Part shown: one piece after another, positions 33,829 through 43,912 of the stretch
Layout: each line of letters opens with the position of its first letter
Position numbering within the stretch: position 1 is the first letter of the stretch
Source of the DNA: Obelidium mucronatum
Lineage: Eukaryota > Chytridiomycota > Chytridiomycetes > Chytridiales > Chytriomycetaceae
DNA length: 64,000 nt
Assembly: GCA_025765595.1 (NCBI GenBank)
Contig: JAIVFH010000001.1
Span: forward strand, 868,001 to 932,000
Reading direction: 5' to 3'
Made by a program: the position numbers and the translations under genes
The notes under the pieces: generated by a model
What the model saw: only the letters and a program-made list of their open reading frames with translations
What the model was told of the DNA's origin: nothing
Database searches by the model: none

Positions 33829-35428
33829 ATGAATATACTGGCCTTTCTTCTTTGTCTTGCCTCCGTCAGCCAATCTTCAATCGCATCGCCAAGCGGAACA
33901 ACTCTGGTAAAGAGGTAAAAATTATTTCCCCAACCAAAGAAGTGAACACAACTTTGGGTTAAACACCGCAACAAACGAAAAAAAAAAAATAACAGATTTG
34001 ACTTTTCATGGAAAGTCGAATCCAACCCTGCTCCCGCCGTTCCGTCGTGGACTTTGTACTTCAAGAGCTTGCCAAACAGTGGCTCGTTCGGCGAGGACAT
34101 TAAAAGATGCTCGGCCGGCGCAAATGTATGGGGCGCAAGTTTCGATGATGGTCCATCCGATTCTACTCAAGTTGTTTTAGATTGTACGTGTTTTTTTTTT
34201 CTTGTACAGATGTAGACAGACGTTCTAAAGATCTATTTTTAGATTTCGACAAGGTGAAGATGAAAACCACGTTCTGGGTCACTGGAATAAGTGTCGTTAA
34301 GTACGCGGATATTTTAATCGCAGCGCATAAAGCCGGTCATGATATTGGGTATTGTTATTTTTCTTGGGGGTTATGTAATAGAATGGCGGTTTTAAAAAAA
34401 AAATCCAAAACATTAGGTTCCATACGTATTCTCATTCGGATTTGGCTGCTTTGTCGGATGATCAAGTTATTTCTGAGCTTGTATATGGCGCCAAGGCAGT
34501 GGCTGATGTTATTGGAGTGTATCCAAAGTATTTCCGGCCTCCCTGTAAGTTGGGTTATGACTTGTTTGAAATATACTATTGAATTGTTATTAAAATCATC
34601 ACTTTTTTTCTGGTTGAAACCGTTAAAAAGATGGAAGCATTAATGATCGCGTTCGAGGATTAGCCAAGTCCATGGGCTTATCAGCAGTGACTTGGGCGTT
34701 CGACAGCAATGATTGGAGTTATACGGGGACAGGTCAGATGAACAAAGTTCCTGCATTATTCAAAAGCTGGATGGATCAAGGAATGAACAACGCGATTTCC
34801 TTGCAGCATGATTATGGCGCGTAAGTGAGGGCAATTGATGGAAAAAAAACACTATAATGAAATTTTTTTGTTAATTAACAGAGAAACTGTCTCTATTGTT
34901 GGAGAAAGTTTAGACATCTTGATCAAGGCAGGGAAGACTCTTGTGCCTTTGCGGGATTGTCTTGGTGTCTCCACTGTTTATGGGAACTCTGTTCTTGAAG
35001 AGTTTTTCAAATCAGGACATTTTGAAAACAAAAACGTTCCACCGCCAGCAGTTGCTTCTACCACTACTGCCCCGTCGACAACAACAACCACAACAGCTAC
35101 TACAGCAGCAACTGTTGCTCCTACAACGATATCCGCCTCGTCAAGAACAACAACAGCTACTGTACCGACTACCGTTGCCGCTCCTTCAACGACTTTGGGA
35201 ACAACATCAACAACGGTATCGATTTCGACAGGAACAACGAGTCCAGGTCCAGGCCTTTCAGGGGTTTTGAATGGGATTGATGATTCTATTGCAAAAGGAA
35301 TCGCCAATGTAGACGCAGTTACAACAACAAAGCAACCAAACACGTCCGACTCTACACCATCAATATTGCATCGTAAATCTTTGATTGGTGTTGTGGTGTT
35401 CATGATTGTGGCTCGACACTTGACTTGA
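33829..35428 (+). CDS. polysaccharide (chitin) deacetylase, CE4 family, probable GPI-anchored
   Basis: Six exons (33829-33914, 33996-34183, 34243-34348, 34417-34544, 34631-34820, 34882-35428) join to 414 residues. A signal peptide (MNILAFLLCLASVSQ) opens the protein. NodB-fold motifs follow: ASFDDGPS (catalytic and metal Asp), FHTYSHSD (metal-binding HxxxH), PKYFRPP (Arg), TWAFDSNDW, and ISLQHDY with the late catalytic His. A Thr-rich linker of about 100 residues and a hydrophobic C-terminus (LIGVVVFMIVARHLT) suggest anchoring to the membrane or wall. It should remove acetyl groups from chitin to give chitosan. Intron positions match those of two other deacetylases in the window, showing common origin. 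Confidence 0.93.
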
Positions 35429-35538
35429 ATTGGATGAAAAACATATCCTAAATATATGCACATTTTATTTTCCGTACAAATCCATTCTACAAAAAAAAGA
35501 GCAGGGCACAAAAACAACGTTGGCCCCCCTTTTTATCT

Positions 35539-36373
35539 TCAGGAATTAGAGTTGAGAATCTGATTCAAAAGATACTGGGCCGCCGGAAACTGACCCAACA
35601 CCGCATCCTTAATATTCTCCACATACTGCTTCGGAACCCAGTAAAACCACAAAACACTCTTCTCCGTCGGACCCACTTGGATCCCAACCGCGGCATACCC
35701 TTCCCCACCTTGCTCCACTGGCATATCCTCGCTCTGAATGCGCACACACGAGCTATACGAAACTTTTTGTGTGCGCTCTGCGGTTGCGATTTGAAGTTCC
35801 TGGGTCTCATTGCGGAAGGATAGTCGCGTTTTCATGCCTCGCTGGTTTAGGACTGTGACACCCAGAGGAGGAAGGTTTGATCGACCAGAAGTGATTCCCT
35901 TTTCGATTTCAAAGTCTGGCTTCCCGCGTTTGATGATCTTTGCGTGTTCGGTTTCAGTGAAGATGGATGTTTTGGTGGCTGTTGCTGCGGCGTCCAAGCC
36001 GAGGCCTGAGGCAGAGGTGACTGGAGGAGTGACAACTTGCATTATATCCTTTCGATGCAGAGGAGTATCAGGAGTGGTAAGTGAGTGTGTGAGTGAATGC
36101 GGGAGTGGGAAGTGGAGGGTTTCGGTTATTGAATGCCTTTACCTTCGCAGTGGACGCCATCAGCATCACTTTGGCCCCATTTGTAATCTTTGCTTCCGAG
36201 ATTGTATTTTCGTCCTTTAGGATGCCCTTGTATAGTAGTTTCTGCAGGTTAACATCGACGCCGGTTGCGGCCTCCACCTTTTTCTTGAGTTCACCAACAG
36301 TCTCGTCAGCGCCAAGTTCTAGTTCAATCACTTGAGTTTTAAATGCGACTTTGAAGGCGATAACCGCTGCCAT
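35539..36373 (-). CDS. UBFD1: UBFD1-like ubiquitin-domain protein
   Basis: Two exons (36373-36143 and 36048-35539; 94-nt intron) encode 246 residues. Residues 1-75 are a ubiquitin-like fold (VIELELGADETVGELKKKVE, LQKLLYKGILKDENTI). The C-terminal half matches the UBFD1 domain: HAKIIKRGKPDFEI, ERTQKVSYSS, VGIQVGPTEKSVLWFYWVPKQYVENIKDAVLG. UBFD1 is a conserved, poorly understood eukaryotic protein that binds polyubiquitin. The sequence is complete and ordinary. Confidence 0.88.
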
Positions 36374-36485
36374 AGTTTTGGAGATGGTTCTTTTTTTATT
36401 ATTGAATGCAGACAGTTAAAAAAAAAGGTAAATGAAAAAAGAGATGAATAATGCAACGGCCGGCGAAGGATTAATTAGAAAAAAA

Positions 36486-37337
36486 TCAGCAGTTTCGTGG
36501 CAAGTCCATGATTCCCTTCAAACAGACAGCACCTGGTCCCATGGCGAGTGAGATACCAGTCTTCACTCCCGTGCATTGAATCAAGGCGTTTCCACATTCT
36601 TGAACGCAGAAATAGTCTCCGGATTTTGTGCAATCATTTGCTGACTTTACTGGTCCAGATGGCTTTCCAACAGGGGGAGCTGGGGCTGTGGGAGGTTGAA
36701 CCACTGGTGGTTGTGGGGTTGGTGGTTGAACAGGTGGCTGTACCGGTGGTGGAGTAGGTGGCTTTGGTGGCGCAGCTGGAGGCTGAGTTGGAGGATTTGG
36801 TTGTGCAGGTGGTGCTGGTGCAGGAGCACCACCACCTCCACCACCACCCGTAAGAAGGCGAACATCCGCGCAAGTTTGGTAATTCTCTTGTGGAATCAAA
36901 TTACTCGATTTCCATACGAATCGCAGAATACAGTCCTTGCATGTTACTTGTTCCATATTCTTGAGTTTAACAGTCCAGTCGAAACGAACAGAATTGGGGC
37001 TTTGCGTCGCGCAATCCAATTGAGAACCAATCTCGACGACCTTTTGAGAAGCTGGATCAATCAATTGCATAGCACAAGGACCAGGGTGGCGAGCACTGAT
37101 GGAGAGACCGACACTAAAGGAGGCTCCATTGCCACCTAACGAGAGTGGAGTAATCGCAGACTTTGGCAAACTGTAGCACAAGTCGTTTGGGTTTCCAGGA
37201 CCTTGAAGTCTGTCGATGCTACCGCCAAATCCACGAACAGCCCCCAATGCTCCGTTGAGTCCGTTAGGGGAAATCATGTATCCATGGGCAGATACAGTGT
37301 AAGCCAGGGCTAAAGTCGAAATAATGTAATGGAGCAT
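36486..37337 (-). CDS. LPMO-like chitin-active protein with C-terminal Cys-rich module
   Basis: A single exon of 283 residues. The signal peptide MLHYIISTLALAYTVSA would be cut before His18 (HGYMISPNG), giving the N-terminal His needed for a copper histidine brace. The second His is in SISARHPGPC. DCILRFVWKSSN and YQTCADVRLL match chitin-binding type-4/LPMO domains (PF03067-like). A Gly stretch and a long Pro-rich linker lead to a Cys-rich C-terminal module (CTKSGDYFCVQECG...CTG...CLKG) resembling a small chitin-binding domain such as CBM19. It probably oxidises chitin outside the cell. The AA family number cannot be set by eye. Confidence 0.78.
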   Translation of the reverse strand: MLHYIISTLALAYTVSAHGYMISPNGLNGALGAVRGFGGSIDRLQGPGNPNDLCYSLPKSAITPLSLGGNGASFSVGLSISARHPGPCAMQLIDPASQKVVEIGSQLDCATQSPNSVRFDWTVKLKNMEQVTCKDCILRFVWKSSNLIPQENYQTCADVRLLTGGGGGGGAPAPAPPAQPNPPTQPPAAPPKPPTPPPVQPPVQPPTPQPPVVQPPTAPAPPVGKPSGPVKSANDCTKSGDYFCVQECGNALIQCTGVKTGISLAMGPGAVCLKGIMDLPRNC

Positions 37338-37673
37338 AGTTTTTACTCTATTGTATACGTTGGAAGGGGTATCCGAGGCAAGGGGCTTTATATTCGAATT
37401 CTCAAAAAATGTACTTGAAATTTTTAATTTTAATTATGAGTTATGGGCGCGGCAAACTCCAATCAATGAATTCCATTGTACTTCTGAAGTAGATAAATTT
37501 TATTAGGTTTTCATTCTTCTGAAGTAACAGCCTCCAAGGCATCTTCGAAATTTACAATTATGGATGTCTCTTGTAACAATTCAAAAGATGCAATACAAAT
37601 TTTTTATTGGTAATAAGTTTATGCGTTTAGTCAAGCTTTAAAAAGAATGCAATCTCGTAACAATGTTCTGATC
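37338..37673. other. spacer between tandem LPMO-like genes
   Basis: A 336-base AT-rich gap with no gene, containing the near repeat cttctgaagta at about 37482 and 37518. It holds the promoter of the first copy and the 3' flank of the second. Confidence 0.35.
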
Positions 37674-38502
37674 CTACGTGCACCCGGCTGCGTGATCAAT
37701 CATTCCATTGCGACATGCTGTTCCAGCTGGCAATTGAATCGGGTTACCGCGCTGTAATCCAGTACATTGAATCATCACCGTTCCACATTGCTGAGCACAA
37801 ATCATTCCTGCTGTCTTGCAATCGCGGTAAGTCTTCACTGGCCCGCCAGTGGAAGGCGGGGGGTGTTGGTGGTTGCGTTGGTGGTTTTGGCGGTTGAGTC
37901 GGAGGCTTTGGTGGTTGAGTCGGAGGCTTTGGTGGTTGAGTAGGAGGTTTTGGTGGTCGAATTGGAGGATTTTCTGGCTGAGTTGGATCTTGATTCCCAC
38001 CACCACCACCACCGACGCGACGAATATCAGCGCAAGTCTGGAAATATTCTGTTGGAATCAGATTCGAAGAAGACCAAACGAATCTCAAGATGCATTCCGT
38101 GCAAGTGACTTGGTCCATATTCTTTAGCTTGAAAGTCCAATCGAAACGTACGGAGCTGGGACTGAGAGTTGCGCAATTCATTTGTGACCCAATCTCAACG
38201 ATTTTCTGGGTGGCTGGATCGATAATCTCCATGGAGCAAGGCCCTGGGTGGCGTGCACTGATCGAGAGACCGACAGTGTGGGAGGCACCATTTCCGCCAA
38301 ATGAGACTTGAGAAATTTTAGACTTTCCGAGACCAAGGCACATTGCTTTCGGTTTCCCGACACCAGGGTTTTGGAGGGTGTCAATGCTTCCCCCGTAACC
38401 TCGGACTGCTCCAAATGCACCATTCAAACCGTTGGGAGAAATCATATAGCCATGAGCTGCGATGGTTTGTGCCACCATAAGAGCGACAAAGACGTATGAC
38501 CA
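37674..38502 (-). pseudogene. second LPMO-like gene, two frame breaks
   Basis: A close tandem paralogue of the preceding gene: HGYMISPNGLNGA, SISARHPGPC, CTECILRFVWSSSN and TCADIRRV are all kept. A signal peptide (SYVFVALMVAQTIAA) directly precedes the mature His, but its ATG at 38502 is one base out of frame; the only in-frame ATG (38478) would leave an eight-residue leader. After a tandem PPKPPTQ linker the frame is lost in a run of six C near 37860. The expected Cys-rich C-terminal module (DCKTAGMICAQQCG...CTG) continues in another frame to 37674. It is either a young pseudogene or a gene with two sequence errors. Confidence 0.7.
37881..37970. repeat. 21-bp coding tandem repeat (PPKPPTQ linker)
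   Basis: Four to five copies of a 21-base unit, ggttgagtcggaggctttgg plus one base on the plus strand, encode PPKPPTQ repeats in the linker of the second LPMO-like gene. The last copies are diverged. Confidence 0.8.
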
Positions 38503-38789
38503 TTTTCGATTTTTATCCCTGAAATCGGGGTTTAAACTGACTATTTTAAGCTCTTTTCGGTGTGGAGGGTTTAAAACTGAAACTGAAAGTATAAATTTAA
38601 CTTATTCCGACATTTTTAACATGAATTTGACTCCTGAGGCTTGCGAAAATTTCATTCACGCATTGTGTGCCGTCTTACCAACTGAATGTTTCGCATTTTC
38701 GATGTTCCGGAAACCAAACAATACTTGCAAGATCACGTGACACCGTGCCACACTAAATTTTATATTTTATTTTCACACACCAGACAATT

Positions 38790-40556
38790 TCATGACTTCG
38801 GCGCGAAAGAGCCATAGTTGTTTTGCTGCTGTTTCGCCTCAACCTCTCGCTGAAACTCCTCATACTGCGGAGGCGAATCCGGCAACAACTCAACCACTGA
38901 TCGCACCTGTGTGGTGGCATCCCATTCCGGAAACTCGCCATTCTTGAGCATAAAAACACTATTGTCTCCCATATCTCCCTGCTTGCTGCTCCGGTGAACA
39001 CTTCCCTCGCGAATGATTTTCACCATATTGTAGAAACTGTCTTTGAAGGCGTCCATTTCATCGACCCCAGAAGTTGCATCAGCGGTATTGGACCCTGTGC
39101 CAACACCTTCCCAGAGATCCTTTCCACCAATGTTGTTTGAAACCTTTGTACTCTCTTCACTCAGTTTTGTAAGTGGCTTGACGATCTGTTTGGCAAAGAA
39201 TATCACCAGGACAAGAACGATAATCAGGGTGACGACGAAAAGACCAATGCTGATTCCAATACTGAAGGGAAGTGATTGCTTGAGATTGGATGTTGCGACT
39301 GCGACTGTATCCTGGACTTTGGAAATTGGGACGCAACCGACTGCAATCCAAGAAGGAGATTGGGACTTGGCTGCTGAGTCACTTGCATAAATGGAAAGCG
39401 TTTTCCAAAGAACCAGATATGCTACACCCGTGCCTGGATCCTGAGTGAAATGGTTAGAAAACGTGAAAGGCAAAAAAATTTGACATACGGTAAATGTCGC
39501 CGATCCATAAGCAGAAGATTGGGTATTAATTTTAGCAGTGGCTGTTGGAAGAATAGTCGATTCCCAAAAGCCGACTGTCAGTCGTGGATTCCTCGTAGAC
39601 AAATAATCGTATTGTCTTGCATTTGGTGCGACATTCGTAAAGTCAATAGTTGTTGAAGCAAGCAAGTATCCATTTGAATCAGCAGTAAAAAGGGCAACTG
39701 ACGAGCCTTCGTATGTATAGGACTCAAGTAACTTGTTAAACTCGGACAGTTGGGATTGAATAGACACAACACCAATAAAATTTCCAGTTCTCTTGTTGTA
39801 AAAGGCTTTTGCTGTTGTCATGACCCATCCTCGACCAAATGCTGACAAGTAAGGAGGTGCAATCATGTATGACGAGTTGGAAGCTTGGTTGCTTTTGCCT
39901 GCAGTATACCATGATCGGTTTCGTGGATCATACGGTCCTTGAGACAGATTGTCACCGGTTCCTGGATAAGACTTAAACAGGCCGTTTTCGAAGCCAATTT
40001 GAATAGATAGGATCTCATTGTTCCTCTTATAGATGGGACGCATGTATAGGTCAACGTGAGCTACAGAGTTTAGAGTGGTTTGCTGTTCAGCAGTGAGGGC
40101 CGGAGGCGTTGCGGATACGGAGTTTGCAAGAATCCACACCGAGTGTGTTTCGGATATGGTCATATTTGGGAACTGGTTCACAGTTGCAGGTTGCAATACT
40201 GGAGTGTCGAGATAGGCGGGCATTCCATAAAAAGACAACTCGGGGCCAGTCGTGTAGTCCGCGCGAAAAGCATCACCAGTGGCAACAGCAGTGGCAGTAA
40301 CGGCATATAGAATGTTGTTGAGGACATCCTCAAACAGCTGGGCTGAGTTTCCAACCACGGACGAGGCAAGGGCATCTGACGCCTGCGTGGTCAGGAGGTT
40401 GGAGGCCGTGTTCGTTAGATTCACCAAAGATCCTCCGATGAAGCCAAGGGCAATTGCTTCAGCGATAACCAGAGACCCAACAACGCACAGAGTAAACCAG
40501 TACAGCAGATGCGCCCTCAGCGGCGCTTCGTTCGAGGGTGCCTTGATCCAGTCCAT
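38790..40556 (-). CDS. Cache-domain membrane sensor with HAMP-like linker and PPxY tail
   Basis: Two exons (40556-39489 and 39440-38790) give 572 residues; the 48-nt intron (GTATGT...TCTAAC...CTCAG) is a multiple of three with no stop, so it also reads through. A first membrane helix lies at about 15-40. The extracellular part has double-Cache features: AHVDLYMRPIYKR, SIQIGFENGLFKSYPG, YDPRNRSWYTAG, GRGWVMTTAKAFYNKRTGNFIGVVSI. A second helix (FSIGISIGLFVVTLIIVLVLVIFF) leads to a HAMP-like stretch (KQIVKPLTKLSEESTK). The tail holds SPPQYEEF, a PPxY site for WW domains. No kinase or cyclase follows, so signalling must go through partners. It is head-to-head with a second Cache receptor. Confidence 0.85.
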   Translation of the reverse strand: MDWIKAPSNEAPLRAHLLYWFTLCVVGSLVIAEAIALGFIGGSLVNLTNTASNLLTTQASDALASSVVGNSAQLFEDVLNNILYAVTATAVATGDAFRADYTTGPELSFYGMPAYLDTPVLQPATVNQFPNMTISETHSVWILANSVSATPPALTAEQQTTLNSVAHVDLYMRPIYKRNNEILSIQIGFENGLFKSYPGTGDNLSQGPYDPRNRSWYTAGKSNQASNSSYMIAPPYLSAFGRGWVMTTAKAFYNKRTGNFIGVVSIQSQLSEFNKLLESYTYEGSSVALFTADSNGYLLASTTIDFTNVAPNARQYDYLSTRNPRLTVGFWESTILPTATAKINTQSSAYGSATFTVCQIFLPFTFSNHFTQDPGTGVAYLVLWKTLSIYASDSAAKSQSPSWIAVGCVPISKVQDTVAVATSNLKQSLPFSIGISIGLFVVTLIIVLVLVIFFAKQIVKPLTKLSEESTKVSNNIGGKDLWEGVGTGSNTADATSGVDEMDAFKDSFYNMVKIIREGSVHRSSKQGDMGDNSVFMLKNGEFPEWDATTQVRSVVELLPDSPPQYEEFQREVEAKQQQNNYGSFAPKS

Positions 40557-40803
40557 TTGATTTGTTAAGTTTTCAGCAGACAAAGCGGCGGTTTAAACGC
40601 GGATGCAAAAACAACGTTTTCCGTTCCGGGTTCGACTCATCAAATAATCACAAAACAGTCTCCACGCGCCAATTTGCGGACTCGCCTCCAGCTCGATCAC
40701 CAACAGTGCAAGCAACGTTTTCTTTACTTTAAATAAGGTTCGAGTATCCCGCACGCCGCAGCTATAACTACGCGACCCACCGGCCCAACAAGCAAGCAAC
40801 AAT
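40557..40803. promoter_or_regulatory. bidirectional promoter between two Cache receptor genes
   Basis: The ATGs of two divergent, related receptor genes are 247 bases apart. No open gene lies between. Shared regulation is inferred from the arrangement only. Confidence 0.5.
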
Positions 40804-43800
40804 ATGAAGTTCCAGACGCAAATCGTTGTTCGTCTGATTCTGCCAATCATCGTCGGCTTTATCCTGATTGGCTTCAGCGCCATTCTTGTCTTCTTCCTGC
40901 GAGTTCCGCCTCAGATAAATTCGCTGCAGGCGGAGTTGCAGACAAACGAAATAGCCCACTTCAGTGCAAATGCGAAGGTGATTCAAGCAGGTGATTGAAA
41001 TCCTTTCTAACGATGCATCTTATCATTTCAGGGTGCTGCTACGCTAGTAAACAATATCTTCTTGGACTTTGCTGATCAGATTGAAGCATCCGCTGTGATG
41101 GCGAGAGATCTCTTGGGACTGGATGGTTCAAAGCAAGACCCCTTCGTCAACTCAACCTCAGTTTATCCATCGTACTTCGCTGCTCAGCTCGATAACGTCG
41201 ATCCTCCTTTGCCACCCGTGCCAGGCGATGTGTCTGCTTATTACCGCAACAACATCACCACTCTTAACCAGTTTAAGGCCATCCAACCAGACCCAACATC
41301 TGTCCTTGACAACATCTTCAGAGCTTCAGTTTTATATCAGCCTCGCAATCGTGGTATCCAGATTGGCTTTCGTGATGAGGGCTGGCGAATCTACCCGCAA
41401 GTATACAACCTAGCCACCTTCAATGCGCGAAACAATACTTTCTGTAATGGACAAAATGTTCCGGCTGAGCTACGTGGTTCGGCTGGATTCAACCCAAGAT
41501 GCCGTCAATTCTATATTGCTGCTACAACAGCATATCCCATCAGCCAGCCTGCGCCAGCATCGGGTTTGACAAAACCAGTTTTCACGAACCCATACCCTGC
41601 TGCTGTTTCTGGTCAATTACTTGTATCGGCGTCCGTTTCTCTATACAGAGGTGGTTCCTTCTACGGTGTCATTGCCCTCCAGATTCTGATTGAATCGCTT
41701 GCCAGCAAGCTTGCCAACACCCCAATCATGAAAAACGGATACATTTACATTATTGATCGAGATGGAACGATTATAATGTATCCAAAGTCCAAAACCAATC
41801 ACAATATCTACAACGCCGATCTGACAACCCCACTGGCCTCAGTTGAATTCAACAACAACACCGCGCTGACTTCTACATTCTTGAACCAAATCAAATCCAC
41901 TGTCGATAAGAACTTGACTGGAACTTATACAAAGGACAATGGACAAGTCTGGACTTTTGCAGCAGCAACTGTTTCTGCTACCAACCACATTCTCGTCGTT
42001 ACTGCTCCCAATAGTGATATAGATGCGCTCGCAGATAGTATGCGAACATCTTACTTGAGCTTGCTATCAACCTCGCTTACTGTTACTATTCTGTCAACTC
42101 TCTTGGCGGCTTATTTCAGCTTCCGCATTGCAAACGGGCTGGCACGAAGAATTATGCAGCCCATTACGGACATGGCCAAGAGGCTGGGTGAAATCGCAGA
42201 CAACAAGCTTGACTTTGAGTTTGAGTCAAGACCTTTGCTGTCTCGTGAATTGAACAACGTGAATGATAACTTCAGAAACTTATTGGTAATGTTTTTTGTT
42301 GAAGAATGTTGAGTTATTAAGTTTTGGCGTGCTCTTGTAGACGGCGGTTCGTTTTGGTAACAAGGCATACTACGCTGACAACCTTCATGTGGCTCTGGAG
42401 AATTACCTGTCTGCTGAAGCGCTCATGATCCGTCTTGGAAATTTGCGAGGAGAGGGTGTTTGCGCCAACAACTTGGGAAATGTGTACCGTATGTTGGAAG
42501 GGGAGTTCCCAAAAGCCGTCGCATCCTACAACCGTGCAGTTGAGATCGGTAAATAACTGAAACATCAAATAATGGTGGTACTTTTTACTTATACATTTAT
42601 TTAGCTACTTTAATGTTGGAATCACCTAAAAACGATGCCGAAACCCAAACTGCCCTTCGTACTGTCCTCGCGAACCGTTTGAACAACATGGGTGTGCTCT
42701 TCAAGGAAAATATGTTCAACGGAACTTTAAGTATTCAAGACTCGGCCACGGCGGAATCCTTTTTCGAAAAGAGTCTCGCTCTCCACAGACAAACTGACAA
42801 CATGGAAGGAATTGCCCAAGTTTCAGGAAACTTGGGCCAGCTTTACCTTACAATCAACAAGATTGACAAAGCTGCAGTCTTAATCACGGACGCTTTCCAC
42901 GTCGTCCGATTGAGAAATGACAATCCAATCGCCCTTCAATACGCATGTTTGAATATGGGCCTTTTGTGTGAAGCCCGCAAAGAGTTTTCAGAGGCTGTAA
43001 CTTGGTACCTCTACGTGCTACAAAGATTCAAGATTGTTGTCAAGTTTGTTCAAAAGATGGTGGTACAACGTTTGATTGCTCTCTGTGAGGAGACGGATCC
43101 AAAAAAGGGTGCGAATCGTCCAGCCCTTGCGAAATCTCTACAAAAGTTAGCTGCTCCTCTGTTTGGAGCTGTTGAGGGGTCATCTTCTGGTAGCGGCGTC
43201 GTTCGCTCCCACACTGGACCAAAGAATATTACCTTTGTCTTGGATGTTTCTGGTATGTACATAAAAGTGCTTCTTATCATTCAAGTGATTCTTACTTTGC
43301 AAAATACAACCTCAAAAAAGGGTCGATGTCTGGTGGCTTCATTAAAACTTGCAGAAAGTCCATCAAGGATATCATCAATGACAATTGTAGTGGAAAAGAC
43401 ACACTGTCACTCATCAAATTCGACCACCGTTTCTCGGAAGTGTTCAGCAACCAAATGAAGTCCATCCCTGGTCAACTTGAGTCCATGCTCTACAACATCG
43501 ACAATCGAACCCAGACTGAAGGAGGAACTGCATTCTATGATGCCATCAGTTTCGCTGTGCAAAAAGTTTCAACTGCTCCACTTACTATGGGCGACAAGTG
43601 GGTTATTGCATTGACGGATGGAGATGATTTCAGTCCGCACAAGGTTGCTTCTCTCATCAATATCAAGCAAATTCTGCTCACGAACAAAAACATTGGCTTG
43701 ATTGTAATCACTGTGGGCTCATTGAATAATGAAGCTGAGATCCGCAGTATGTTGGTTGACGTGGGGGACAAGAAGGGATTGCTGATTCGGTCGGAGGCAA

Positions 43801-43883
43801 ATTCTGGCGGTATTAAGGACGCGTTTGGAAAAGCAGTTAAGATCATGCAACAAGGAGGAGATGTGAATGTGGAAAGTTTGTGA
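40804..43883 (+). CDS. Cache-HAMP-TPR-VWA fusion receptor
   Basis: Five exons (40804-40977, 41032-42285, 42341-42548, 42605-43252, 43321-43883) join exactly to 948 residues. Helix 1 is at about 8-33. A double-Cache extracellular domain follows to about 390 (GIQIGFRDEGWRIYPQ, RCRQFYIAATTAYPI, LVSASVSLYRGGSFYGVIALQI, GYIYIIDRDGTIIMYP). Helix 2 is at about 402-425, then a HAMP-like linker (RRIMQPITDMAKRLGEIAD). Tetratricopeptide repeats lie at about 480-700 (GNKAYYADNLHVALENYLSA, GEGVCANNLGNVY, ISGNLGQLYLT-like units). A von Willebrand A domain from about 750 has a complete MIDAS: DVSGSMS, the TEGGTAF threonine, and LTDGDD. The VWA is on the cytosolic side by this topology. It probably senses a small extracellular molecule and relays it by protein binding. 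Confidence 0.88.
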
Positions 43884-43912
43884 TTGTCTTTTAAGTAAAT
43901 AAAACCAAGTTG

